From positions 57,973,183-58,037,182 of the forward strand of contig OX123182.2 in assembly GCA_944739405.2 (NCBI GenBank): a DNA stretch of 64,000 nt, read 5' to 3'. Source of the stretch: Euclidia mi (Eukaryota; Arthropoda; Insecta; Lepidoptera; Erebidae). Shown piece after piece: positions 1 to 9,767 of this stretch. The position numbers were made by a program, and so were the translations under genes. Within the stretch, counting starts at the first letter, position 1, and every line of letters starts with the position of its first letter. A model generated the notes under the pieces. That model was not told the DNA's origin. It did no database searches and saw only the letters and a program-made list of their open reading frames with translations.

Positions 1-1349
1 ATGTTTGCCTAACAATTGCTTCCCTTTTGCTTCTATTTGCTTCCTATTCTCAAACAATTGCTTCCATCGTATTCTAGAAGAAAAAAACATTTTAAGAGTG
101 ACCGTTCATTCTGATGTCAGGACGGCCGGTCACCGAGTCGTAGTGTTCTTGTTAAATAGAATTATTAAAATTCACGGTGGCCATTAATTACTTCCCGTTT
201 GCTTCTCTCAATATTTAACAACGATAATACTGTATCTATCACGGCAATAAAGATATCGACCAAAGTGTTGTGTAACAATATTTTTAGTGCCTGACAAAAA
301 AATAAAGGCAAAACTCTTATTTAACATTGCAGTTACGCTTGATTAGGCGATAAATCTATGGTATTGTACCGGTAGCCTACAGCTAAGTATTATGTTATTA
401 AAATAAAAAGAAGTGCCTATCGTATTAAGTGTTAAAAATTCATACAACTGTAATAAACACCTTTAAAGATAAGATTTCAATTCTTAACTTCCTAGGGAGT
501 GTTCTTATAGGCGCTAGCCACTGTTTGCTAACTCCCCATGTTTTAAAATCTTACACTGATATATCATTGAATTCGTTACGAATAATCGCAATAATAAAAG
601 TATTAACGTTTTGTTGAAAAAGAATAATAAAAACAGACTTTAAAAAATATTTATTTATTTCTTTATTATTATTAATTAGAACGGCGGTTAGTCAATAACA
701 CTAACATAAACTTATTTTTTCACTTAAACAATACATTAATTATAATAAACTGATTTTGTGCAACTGCGGCATATCACGGATTTGAACCTACATGTCTTTT
801 TGGTAAGGACTTAGTGGAGCCCTGTGTACCTTATTCATTTATTAATAACCGAGGGTAGATTCTGTTTTTGCTACAAGCATTAATTAATATTACTTTGTCG
901 TTATTACTCTATTTTATCATTGATAGTTACTGTTGATTACATTTATATGATTTTTTCTTACTAAATACGATAAGCACTTCTTTTTATTTTTAATAGCATC
1001 ATACTTAGCTGTAGGCCACTGGTACAATACCAAAGATTTATCGCCTAATCAAGCGTAACAGCAATGTTAAATAAGAGTTTTGCCTTTATTTTTTGGTCAG
1101 GCACTAAAAATATTGTTACACAACACTTTTGTCGATATCTTTACTGCCGTGATAGTTACAGTATTATCGTTGTTAAATATTGAGAGAAGCAAACGGGAAG
1201 TAATTAATGGCCACCGTGAATTTCAATAACTCTATTTAACAAGTACACTACGACTCGGTGACCGGATTTTTTCTTCTAGAATACGATGGAAGCAATTTTT
1301 TGAGAATAGGAAGCAAATATAAGCAATAGGGAAGCAATTGTTAGGCATA
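1..1349. mobile_element. Long-inverted-repeat (foldback-type) element, left tip at window edge
   Basis: Positions 1-427 and 963-1349 are inverted copies of each other, about 95% alike by eye, separated by about 535 bp of AT-rich unique DNA. Matching landmarks are 'GCCTAACAATTGCTTCCC' near base 7 and its complement near 1330, and 'TTTAGTGCCTGAC' near 280 with its complement near 1100. The left arm has an extra stretch of about 40 bp (about 85-128) that the right arm lacks. No transposase is encoded, so this is non-autonomous. Such long arms fit foldback or long-TIR DNA transposons in general; I cannot assign a superfamily. The true left end and any target duplication may lie outside the window. 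Confidence 0.8.
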
Positions 1350-1629
1350 AATTCAACGTTAAATACGCCTAGTGACCGTTCATTCTGACGGACACGATTA
1401 TAAATACAGTAATAGTGTTGTTTATTACTACAGGACAAACTAAGTAATGGTAATTTGATTGTTTTTATACAAATGATCGTTATTTTTGTCATTGGAGGAA
1501 GTGAAAGTAACTATACAGTCATTATAAGTTAAGTATTTTGAAAATAAATTAAACAAGACAATTAATCTAAACATTTGAAATACAATCAAACCTGTCATTG
1601 TCCAAAAAAATTACTTATGTCGTTGTCGT
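1350..1629. other. AT-rich spacer
   Basis: No gene seen. At about 1371 it repeats in direct orientation a motif, 'GTGACCGTTCATTCTGA', that also occurs inside the left arm of the preceding inverted-repeat element at about 99. The shared motif coincides with the arm's extra segment. Confidence 0.5.
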
Positions 1630-2520
1630 TAGTTACACGAAACGTAGGTGCCCCATCCCATCTTTCCTCTTAATTAATACTTTTCCATCTCTCAACCAGA
1701 CATATCTCCACTGTTGACGGCGACCAGCCTCACGAGCTTTGCGAAACAGCTGATGATTAGCGCGCGTCAGCCATTCGTTAATATAAAGGCGACGTTGCGA
1801 GCCCGCTACACCCAAGTCTGTTGTGGTGAGAATCCGGCGCACACGAATCGCCCGTAACAAGGTGTCGCGAGTTGTGCGGCGCGCCAGCCGCACAGCGATC
1901 ACTTGCGGCCGGTGCGCAGTGGGGTCAGCAGAGGCGCCAGTCTCCTCGATAATATTGCGACGCGCGGGCCCAATTCGCTCGACGTGTACGATGTCGGTGT
2001 CCTATATGTCAACTCCTAGCTTGGTTGCCATCAGTTTAACCATATGAGTGACACTCTCACCCTTTTCCTCGGGTAGTTCAGCCACAAGGACATCGTTGAG
2101 CAACAGTTGCTGGTCCCGGTCGTTTAGCTCTCATTTACGTACAACAACTCGGTTATGGTTTCCTCAAGGGGCTCGATGTTAGAGGAGGAGGTTCTTTTCT
2201 CTAACTCCTATTCCAGAGCTGTGAACCCTTGACTCCACACTAGCCACCTGTTCTAAGCAATTGTTGATTGCACTCTTAAAACCTGCTACCTCAGCTCCAT
2301 ACTGGCGAACTTCGCTTCTCATGGCGGACATTTCTTCTCTGAGCGCCCTTAACTCATGTATTAAGTCGCCGCTGTGCTGGTTATTGGGTATTTTAATGGG
2401 CGTAGCGAAATTGTCCTCCCTAGGCATTGAGGAGATGGTGGGTGAACTACAGCCGGTACATGTCCAGTTACCGGCAGTGGAATCTGATGCTGGGACACGT
2501 GATGAAATATCGACGGACAT
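1630..2520 (-). pseudogene. Broken LINE ORF1-like protein with FP-type C-terminal domain
   Basis: One minus-strand frame runs from 2520 down to about 1630 and is interrupted by several stop codons, between about 2179 and 2125 and again near 2005. The N-terminal part has a cysteine-bearing segment followed by a predicted coiled coil (motif 'ELRALREEMSAMRSEV'). The C-terminal part carries 'LTRANHQLFRKAREAG' and 'WRYVWLRDGKVLIKR', which I recognise as the domain shared by baculovirus FP-like proteins and by ORF1/Gag proteins of insect non-LTR retrotransposons. The protein would be a nucleic-acid-binding chaperone of a LINE. No reverse transcriptase is attached, so this is an isolated ORF1 relic. 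A retired host gene of the same family is less likely. Confidence 0.7.
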
Positions 2521-3004
2521 CTAGTACATCGCATACAATCATTTTGGGCCTTAGCAGTAACGATCTTGCCGCAAGCTAGTCAAGTAATTTGTTGTTATTA
2601 TTATGTCGACGCAGTGAATGACGCAAGAGCACACAGAATTGTGGCTAAGTAGTTCTTGCTAATTCTCACAGATGTCGCTGTTTACAATAAACTTATAAGG
2701 CTGTATTGTAGGCTGTAGTGTTATCGATTATTGCTCACAACTTGATGATTAGAACTACTGAGCACTGCACCACACAACAGTCACAATGTGTATTTGTAAT
2801 AATTATAGTTTATCATGTATAATTTAGTATTTTTATTTATAATTAGGGTAGATTCACTGCCATTCAATAGTCAAGTATTTTAGTTTTAAATTTATTTAAT
2901 TTATAGTTTATATTTTCTTACTCTCTCTTTGTCACTGAATAACACTAGATGTCGTTTATTGTTTACTATACTATAAGTTCACAAATAAATTAATACGAAG
3001 CTCA
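2521..3004. other. AT-rich DNA, nothing recognised
   Basis: Probably the 5' side of the ORF1 relic, then unique AT-rich sequence up to the BEL insertion site. No gene or repeat unit recognised. Confidence 0.4.
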
Positions 3005-3009
3005 CTGTG

Positions 3010-3377
3010 TGTCCCAATTTCCTAGGGAAATCCAACGGTGCTGATTGGAACCACTGTAGTTTCAATAATAAAACACCAGGGTATAGATGAAGCATGTTTA
3101 TTGAATGAAAACACCCACTATTTATATGTGTCGCGGTAACCAAACCATAGCTAGAATTTGAACTGATGAGTGCCATCTATCGGCACTAAATGTAATTACA
3201 AAAATCCCCAAAACTATTTATAATGTCATTGTGAACGAAACCATACCTCGAATTTAAACCGATAAGCTCCCTCTATCGGTCCCCTTCGTAATTAACAATT
3301 ATATACATTAAAATAATAATACTGCAACAAAAACGAATATAAATGTTTAAAACCATTTTGCTATAAAACCCTGAACA
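3010..3377 (-). repeat. 3' LTR of the BEL/Pao element
   Basis: This is the left copy of the 368-bp LTR, downstream with respect to the minus-strand coding direction. The CTGTG target duplication ends at 3009. It differs from the other LTR at about three positions, for example near 3096. Confidence 0.9.
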
Positions 3378-3389
3378 TACCCGCCCACT
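3378..3389 (-). promoter_or_regulatory. Probable polypurine tract
   Basis: Read on the minus strand, the bases just before the 3' LTR are 'AGTGGGCGGGTA'. A purine-rich run at this place normally primes plus-strand DNA synthesis. The call rests on position plus composition. Confidence 0.6.
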
Positions 3390-3491
3390 AAGGACAACAG
3401 TCCTTAACATTTTCCATATGCTTTACATATACACAGTAACACGAAAAAATATATACAATTAAGCATCTTTAAATCTATGATACCGTGCGTT

Positions 3492-3764
3492 TCAAGGGAC
3501 AGCCCTGGTTACATTATCCACGCCAGTGTGTTTTTGAACTATTCTACCCCTTAACCATCTAGCGGGTGGTAAATCAGTTTCCTTAACCAAGACGACGTCA
3601 CTTGTATCTGATTCCGGTATCAATTTAAACCATTTGTGTCTGTGCATCAAACCAAAAGTTAAGCCAAATATGATTCCATGCCAAACGTATTGTATGCGCC
3701 CAGCAACACGAAGTATTACCTTATTCCAAATATGATTTAAACAGGTAAGTTTAGATTTTCTCAT
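3492..3764 (-). pseudogene. BEL/Pao integrase C-terminal fragment
   Basis: A 90-residue frame ends in 'VVLVKETDLPPARWLRGRI' followed by a VDNV segment, the hallmark of the domain that follows the catalytic core of BEL/Pao integrases (DUF5641 type). The catalytic Asp/Asp/Glu region is absent. The first 40 or so residues match nothing I recognise, which places a deletion joint in or before them. It is in the same reading frame as the gag-protease frame upstream. Confidence 0.75.
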
Positions 3765-3845
3765 TACGTTTTACCATGCTAATATCTTCACTTTCGGGCT
3801 TTCATTTCCTTTTATTATTATGTCCCTTCAAATATTTCCTGTTTC

Positions 3846-4397
3846 TCACGGTAAGTAGGTATGCTTTGGTATTTTATATCTTTCCTTTTTCAGGAATCTT
3901 CTGCAATACGCCACTACAGCGCCATAGGAATTATATGCATCGTAATATCCATGAAATCTTACTAGCCAGACATTAGGTTTACATTGCATCCAGCGATTCA
4001 ACTGAAAGTTAGTCATATCATTCAACGCTTCACGGTAAGTAAACCATTTATAAAGTAATTTTTGTGGCAGTTCTTCATCCCAACTTAGTCCGGACAACCA
4101 TAACCTATGAATGCATATTATTGTGATTATAGTACCCGATGCCAGCCATCTCAGTGGATCATATAAACAAGATCTATGGTGTAAATTCTTCCTTTTAGAC
4201 GCAGGTACCGGCATGGCAGGCAGTATCTCAACATATTTAAAGCGGTCTCTAGCCCGATTCCAGGTAAGTCCAAGTATCTTATTGGTTCCTTTAATTTTTG
4301 CTTTAAGCTCTTTGCCTTCTCCTGTCTCCTTAATCTTTTCATCCTTGGCATTAATCTTATCTATTGCTGTTTCGCTGTTGCCGTCCCATTTTTGTAG
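3846..4397 (-). pseudogene. BEL/Pao pol: end of RT and A17/RNase H-like region
   Basis: This continues in frame after the TAA at 4398-4400. It reads through a basic linker, then 'LGLTWNRARDRF', then 'CLYDPLRWLAS', 'LWLSGLSWDEELPQ' and 'VRFHGYYDAYNSYGA'. This series is the A17 (Pao peptidase/RNase H-like) region found in every BEL/Pao pol. The frame stops at 3846, just after the segment corresponding to a 'DAS..A.GA' motif, and what follows in complete elements (integrase core) is missing. Removing the single stop at 4398 would make one frame with the gag-protease part. Confidence 0.78.
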
Positions 4398-5552
4398 TTA
4401 AAACCCACTTTTATTTAACAAACTAGTTAATTGATCACGTAATTTTATTGCTTTATTGTCATCATCACACCCATTTCTATCTTCATCACTATCCATATAG
4501 AAATCTCCTTTGACCTTTTCTACTGGTTTCTCTTCTTTAAAAGGTACTACATGACAGCCACTTTCATCATGTGTAGTAGTAGAAGTGTGAATGTTTTCGC
4601 AGCTCTTTTCTACTCCTTGAGACAAGACTTTTTCAATACTTTGTGGTTTGTTTTCCATTTCCCAAAAGGCTTTCATCATGTTGTCCTTCTGAACATGCAT
4701 ACTTACTAAATTTGATGAATACTGTTTTTCTTTGTTTGTTCCAGATAAGATCCACCCGAAAATTGTTTCTTGAGCTAGCAACGAGCCCGATGGACATTTA
4801 TGGAACCCTTTTCGTAATATGTTGCCGTAAACATCAGATCCCAACAACATATCTATCTTGTTGGGTGAATTAAAATTTGGATCAGATAATTTGATGTTTT
4901 CTATAACTGACCAAGGTTCTAGTAATATTTCCCTTTGTGGCAGTAACCCGGTCAATTTGTCTAATACATAAGCGGTAACATGAACAACGCAGTCTGGATT
5001 GTGCAATGAATGAAGACAAACTTGTGTCTTTGATTTAGAAACTACCTGCAATTCACTGCCCAATCCCGAAAAATTACCCATGACTGCGGTGCTGTTTAAA
5101 CCCAACAAATAAACCGCTGCTTGTGTTATAAAAGAAATGTGTGACCCCTGGTCTATTAACGCGCGTAGGGGTATCACACCTCTTCGTGTCTGAACATTAA
5201 CGATTGCTGTAGGTAATAAAGAAACTTGTGCAAACCCTTTTGTAATGTGTGCGCTTCCCGTGGTAACTTCATCTGATCCCTGGTGTGATGCTACAGGCTC
5301 CAATGGTGATTTAGTCTCAGCACTACTGGAATGTAATAATGAGTGATGTCGTCTTTTACAAATTTGGCAAGAAGTTGTGTTACGACAATACTTAACACTG
5401 TGATTATTCCCCAAACAGTTGTAACATAAGCGATTGTCTTTTACAAATGTACGTCTTGTGTTGTTGTCTAATTTAACAAACTCTTTACAGGACCATATTT
5501 TATGATTACCCTTACAATAAGAGCAAGCTTGCGAACAATTCTGTGCTTGCAA
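4398..5552 (-). pseudogene. BEL/Pao gag zinc knuckles, protease and remnant of RT
   Basis: A 384-residue open frame. Residues 8-68 hold cysteine/histidine knuckles (CSYCKGNHKIWSC, CYNCLGNNHSVKYC, CQICKRRHH). Residues about 125-250 hold the retroviral-type protease, with 'ALIDQGSHISFIT' as the catalytic Asp segment and 'IDMLLGSDVY' further on. Around residue 350 the text jumps to 'DFYMDSDEDRNG' and 'AIKLRDQLTSLLNKSGF', the end of the RT domain, so the RT fingers and palm are deleted. The gag N-terminus is also missing, since complete elements have several hundred residues before the knuckles. The deletions keep the frame, and a single TAA ends it. Confidence 0.8.
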
Positions 5553-5911
5553 AGTATGAAAATTGAATTGAGAAAATTTTCACGAATTATTCTAAGTCCT
5601 AAGCTAACAATTTGAAATTCTACAAGTCCTAATATTTTTCTAAGTCCCTATTCTAATAATAACTTTAAAGTACTCACAGTCTTTGGTCCACACAACACAA
5701 CGCTATTTACACCTGCCCACTTTGTCCGTCCAGTGATACTCCTCACTCCTGCTGCAGCCAATCCCGTGTATTCGCCGAGATGTCGTTGTCTTGGGTACTG
5801 TCGCTCCCTGTACCCAAGTGCCTGAGATCCTCAACGACAATCCGTCGCCCTTAATCTCGGGTTGAGCCTTGCAGCTCTGGTCGGACAAAGTCAACTTCTA
5901 ACCTGAATTAA

Positions 5912-5929
5912 ATCCGACTCGAAGGACCA
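5912..5929 (-). promoter_or_regulatory. Primer-binding site, tRNA-Tyr type
   Basis: Immediately after the 5' LTR (minus strand) the sequence is TGGTCCTTCGAGTCGGAT. Its complement ends TCGAAGGACCA, matching the 3' end of insect tRNA-Tyr, whose acceptor stem is CCTTCGA/TCGAAGG; one T-stem base appears to differ. This fixes the minus-strand direction of the element. Confidence 0.8.
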
Positions 5930-6297
5930 TGTCCCAATTTCCTAGGGAAATCCAACGGTGCTGATTGGAACCACTGTAGTTTCAATAATAAAACACCAGG
6001 GTATAGATGAAGCACGTTTATTGAATGAAAACACCCACTATTTATATGTGTCGCGGTAACCAAACCATAGCTAGAATTTGAACCGATGAGTGCCATCTAT
6101 CGGCACTAAATGTAATTACAAAAATCCCCAAAACTATTTATAATGTCATTGTGAACGAAACCATACCTCGAATTTAAACCGATAAGCTCCCTCTATCGGT
6201 CCCCTTCGTAATTAACAATTATATACATTAAAGTAATAATACTGCAACAAAAACGAATATAAATGTTTAAAACCATTTTGCTATAAAACCCTGAACA
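5930..6297 (-). repeat. 5' LTR of the BEL/Pao element
   Basis: This is the right copy of the 368-bp LTR, promoter-bearing for the minus-strand element. It is followed on the plus strand by the second copy of the target duplication, CTGTG, at 6298-6302. Confidence 0.9.
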
Positions 6298-6404
6298 CTG
6301 TGTTTATAATTTTTAATACTTGACAATCACTGTAACCAAAACTTTGATATCAACGTCCGTGACGTCACTTCTCTGAATCAATCAGTATATATTATTACAT
6401 TTCA

Positions 6405-7102
6405 AAATTGGGAAAAAATGTTGAAGACTTCATTGCTAATTGTATACCATGTTTGTTGGCTTCCAGAAAAGAAGGCAGACAGTAAGAATTCCTGCATCCT
6501 ATTGCACATTCACAAGCAATGATTTTGCACAATATTGTCAGGAAGAAGGAATAGAACATATTAAGATTACCACCGGAGTGCCTAGAAGTAAAGGCCAGGT
6601 AGAGCGAATACACAGGACGATTATAGCAATATTGACCAAGCTGTGCATTGCGGATCCGTCTCATTGGTACAAGAATGTCAGCAGAGCTCAGAGAGCACTG
6701 AATAGTACATATCATAGAAGTATTGATAGCAGTCCCTTTAAAATATTATTAGGTGCAAAAATGAAAACAAAAGAAGATATTGAACTGTTGGAATTACTAA
6801 AACAAGAAGAAAGAAATAGTTTTATGGAACACAGAGCAGAACTTAGAGCACATGCAAAGAAACAAATATTAGATATTCAAGAGGAGAATAAAAGAAACTT
6901 TGATAAGAAAAGAAAGAACAGCAAGGTCTATAAAAAAGGAGATTTTGTATGTATCAAGAGGACGCAGTTTGGCACTTGCTTGAAACTAAAAGCTAAGTTT
7001 TTGGGTCCCTATAAGGTCACCAAAATCAAGAGGAACAACCAGTATGATGTAGAAAAAGCAGATCCACAAGCTGAAGGGCCACATAACCACTACCTCATCT
7101 GA
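6405..7102 (+). pseudogene. Ty3/gypsy integrase fragment (plus strand)
   Basis: A 220-residue frame from 6440 to 7102 contains 'TTGVPRSKGQVERIHRTI', the segment with the catalytic Glu of gypsy integrases, then 'ALNSTYHRSIDSSPFKILLG' and a C-terminal chromo-like/SH3-like part ('FVCIKRTQFG', 'LKAKFLGPYKVTKI'). Just before it, at about 6419-6480 in another frame, lies the end of the zinc-binding domain ('FIANCIPCLLASRKEG'). The core with the first two catalytic Asp residues is missing, joined around 6480 with a frame change. The 5' part of the element is gone, and the BEL insertion ends only about 100 bp upstream. Confidence 0.85.
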
Positions 7103-7510
7103 TTACATGAAACCTTGGCCAGATTATGCCTGTGATTCAGAGTGAAGACTAACAGGTAAGTGAGCATTTTTTTAATGTATTAAAGATGATGTATGTTTTA
7201 TTTAGTTTAAATTGTATCTGCCCTAGTATTGTTTTATGATTATGTTGTACCCTATAAACTATAATGTGTACTCACAGATGTCGATCTGGGTTTAATTTAA
7301 GTGTTTTCATTCATTGATGTTTACCTCAGAGTAACTATTTGTTTAGTTTAGTATACAAAACTATAAAGATATTCTAAGATGTAAAATTATTAAATTATTA
7401 TAAGATGCACATGTAAAATGTAACGAAACAATTAGATTAAAGAATGAAAGAGTGTATAAGAGGAATAAAAGATGATGTCTGAGGACAGACAGTAAGTCAG
7501 GACGGCCGAG
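7103..7510 (+). other. Gypsy 3' untranslated region with polypurine-like end
   Basis: No gene. Just before the probable LTR it reads 'GAGGACAGACAGTAAG' and 'TCAGGACGGCCGAG', a motif pattern I associate with the polypurine region of gypsy-type elements. The non-coding LTR element at 41.3-46.6 kb has a similar pattern before its right LTR ('GAGGACGGTCG...GGCCG'). Confidence 0.5.
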
Positions 7511-7750
7511 TGTGGGATTGTGAATGTGTATCCAAACGCTTGGTTAACTGTAAGATGTTGTGTGAATGTATCCGAACGGACGGAAAGAGTGAGTGTGAAC
7601 GAGAGAGTGAGTGAGAGAGGAGAATGGCGGTAAAAGTGATAGATGTTAGACGTAGCTCCCTAATAAGAATTTTGTAAAATAAGTTATTATCAAGTAAAAG
7701 ACGATTATTTAACCGTAAAAAAGTTTATTTTCATACCCCAAGACCCTACA
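7511..7750 (+). repeat. Probable 3' LTR of the gypsy fragment
   Basis: It starts TGTGGGATTG directly after a purine-rich tract and ends CAAGACCCTACA, so it has TG...CA ends over 240 bp. Only one copy exists in the window because the 5' half of the element is lost, so the limits are inferred. Confidence 0.5.
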
Positions 7751-8081
7751 TAAATAACTAGATATATACTAAAATACATGTTAAAATCAAGACAAATTAA
7801 TACACCTGCATTATTTTATTTTATACTTACATCCGTTTTATTTAATTGAATTAGGAAATGGTTTCAAATTTACAACTTATTAATGTTTTAAAATGCGAAA
7901 TATTAATATACAATGAATACATTAATTTCTACAAGCTAACAATTCGTCCATTCTGATAATTTTCGCCAATTAATTTTCATTTTCACAAATATTCATTATT
8001 CCAGACGCTATCATTATGGACAGTGTGTACCGCGTATATAAAACAAACCCCTGTCATAATATATATTACATAAATACATAG
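7751..8081. other. AT-rich spacer
   Basis: No gene or repeat recognised between the gypsy LTR and the 59-bp tandem array. Confidence 0.4.
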
Positions 8082-8514
8082 GTGCACATTGCACTAACTA
8101 TATTAGATACCTTCACGCTCATAGCAGGTAAATGCCAACATGTGCACATTGCACTTCAAATAGTTCTATTATCACGCTTATAGCAAGTAAACTTCAACAT
8201 GTGCACATTGCACTTCAATTAGTTTTACCATCATGCTTATAGCAGGTAAATTTCAACATGTGCACATTGCACTTCAATTAGTTTTACCATCACGCTCATA
8301 GCAGGTAAACTTCAACATGTGCACATTGCACTTCAATTAGTTTTACCATCATGCTCATAGCAGGTAAACTTCAACATGTGCACATTGCACGTCAATTAGT
8401 TTTACCATCATGCTCATAGCAGGTACATTTCAACATGTGCACATTGCACTTCAATTAGTTTTACCATCACGCTCATAGCAAGTAAACTTCAACATGTGCA
8501 CGTTGCACTTCAAG
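8082..8514. repeat. Tandem array, 59-bp unit, 7-8 copies
   Basis: The motif GTGCACATTGCAC recurs at 8082, 8141, 8200, 8259, 8318, 8377, 8436 and 8495 (last copy GTGCACGTTGCAC), an exact 59-bp spacing. Each unit also carries 'TAGCAGGTAAA' and 'TTTTACCATCA'. The recurring motif is a small inverted repeat (GTGCA-CAT-TGCAC), so each unit could form a hairpin. The array abuts the truncated end of the minus-strand gypsy integrase and may be a control region of that or another element. Spacers are not unique, so it is not a CRISPR. Confidence 0.9.
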
Positions 8515-8583
8515 TATTTATCTACACTCAGACTCAGAAGTGTAGATTTAAAACATAGCTGTATATAACAATAACTCCAATGA

Positions 8584-8935
8584 TCAAATCAAGACAAGGT
8601 TATAATATAAAGATTTTATCTTCATAAAACTTTTGAATGTTGAACTCGTAAACGATGTTCCCCTATCACTAATAAGTCGCTTTGGTAAACCAAACGTTCC
8701 AAAATAATCTCTGAGAACTGCGATAGTGGAAGTTGATTTAGTATTCCTTACCACCTTTAAAACACCAAACTTTGTAAACGACTCGATAATGACTAAAATA
8801 TAGCAATTCTTTCTTTTCGATGTTACAAACGGACCAACATGATCAACATGTATGGTATAAAAGGGTGCAGCTTCTTTAGGTATGGGGTGCAAGAAGCCCT
8901 GTTTTTTGCCTGCTGGTAAGTTATTATGTGAAATT
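8584..8935 (-). pseudogene. Gypsy integrase, catalytic core part
   Basis: From about 8935 the frame reads 'LPAGKKQGFLHPIPK', the link between the zinc domain and the core. It then reads 'IHVDHVGPF' with the first catalytic Asp and 'LPKRLISDRGTSFTS' with the second. The frame ends at 8584 before the catalytic Glu, so the domain is truncated. The upstream zinc-binding part is disrupted by the SINE at about 9.0-9.17 kb. Confidence 0.82.
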
Positions 8936-8994
8936 TACATATATTTTTATGAACTTTCGCATACCAGGAAACCAATAGTGTTGTTTTATTTTAT

Positions 8995-9171
8995 CAAATG
9001 CAAAATTACCTATCTCATCATGATTTTTGTGTAGTATTTGCCACCTACAACCCTTTGGCACCACCCACCTCAATCCATCTTTCGTTATTTTGTACACGTG
9101 CGCGCCGTGGATTCGAACCCGATACCCTCTGCATGGCAGTCTGTTGGTATATCCACTCGGCTATCGCCGCC
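8995..9171 (-). mobile_element. tRNA-derived SINE inserted in the gypsy integrase
   Basis: On the minus strand a tRNA-like head begins GGCGGCGATAGCCGAGTGG (A-box TAGCCGAGTGG). About 50 bp later it has GGGTTCGAATCC, a perfect polymerase III B-box. The head (about 9098-9171) does not close into a good acceptor stem, so it is not a tRNA gene. A non-tRNA body of about 100 bp follows, to about 8995. The ends are approximate, and I found no convincing target duplication (a short ATCAAAT is present on both sides). Confidence 0.65.
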
Positions 9172-9370
9172 TCTTTCGTATCTCCACTAAGTCATCAAAT
9201 TCCTTGTCAGAAAGCATTTTCCTAATACGTTGCAACTCAGAGTCATTAAATTATACCGTTGACAACCAATCGTCTGTGACAGTCATAATATCACAACTAT
9301 CGATAGCCTGAATTATTCCTGCATTTTCCACAATTGGATTTGTACTCAACGCATCAACGTGAATCATACC

Positions 9371-9767
9371 TTAACCAGTCTTGTATTCTATATTACAGTC
9401 ATACTTCTGGATTAAACTCCACCATCGCGCGACCCTTGGTATCATATCACGCTTTAAAAACGTTGCTCTCAGCGAATTACAGTCTGTTACAATGGTGAAA
9501 TTCAGCCCAAGCACGATGTTTTTAAATTTCACTAACGCGGCAATAACTGCTAGTTTCCAGCTCATATGATGAAAAATGGGATTCTTCAGGCGACGTCTGT
9601 CTACTATAATAAGCAATAGGTTTAAAAACCCCATCGGTTTGTCTTCGTATTAAAACGCTTTCTACTCCATATTTGCTAGCGTCAGTATGTATTTGGGTTT
9701 CAAATGTAGGGTCATACAATGCTAGTACAGGCCTTAAAATAAGTGCATTTTTCAATTTGTCAAACGC
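9371..9767 (-). pseudogene. Gypsy RNase H
   Basis: Two overlapping minus-strand frames (9755-9522 and 9634-9371) together give the RNase H of a gypsy pol. 'FETQIHTDASKYGV' holds the first catalytic Asp, 'PIAYYSRQTSPEESHFSSYE' the second segment with its Glu, and 'FTIVTDCNSLRATF' the third with its Asp. A frameshift lies near 9,570-9,600. The C-terminal 'RVARWWSLIQKYDCNIEYKTG' shows the end of the domain, running toward the integrase zinc region. Confidence 0.82.

Larger units (their letters stand above)
3010..6297 (-). mobile_element. BEL/Pao LTR retrotransposon, internally deleted, complete ends
   Basis: Two 368-bp direct repeats (3010-3377 and 5930-6297) begin TGTCCC and end GAACA. They are flanked by a 5-bp target duplication, CTGTG, at 3005-3009 and 6298-6302. 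I count about three differences between the LTRs, so the insertion is recent. Protein fragments in between read on the minus strand in the order zinc knuckles, aspartic protease, end of reverse transcriptase, A17/RNase H region, end of integrase, which is the BEL/Pao order. The reverse transcriptase core and most of the integrase are missing. The element therefore probably moved with proteins supplied by a related full copy. Confidence 0.92.

Noticed and set aside
770..830. tRNA-like B-box (complement of GGATTTGAACC) in the core of the first element
   Set aside because: No A-box or other tRNA-like structure around it.
3010..6297. Endogenous retrovirus with envelope
   Set aside because: No envelope-like frame in any LTR element of the window; all are ordinary retrotransposons.
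8082..8514. CRISPR-like array
   Set aside because: The whole 59-bp unit repeats, so there are no unique spacers, and the genome is eukaryotic.
9098..9171. Functional tRNA gene
   Set aside because: A- and B-boxes are present but the acceptor ends do not pair and a SINE-like body follows.
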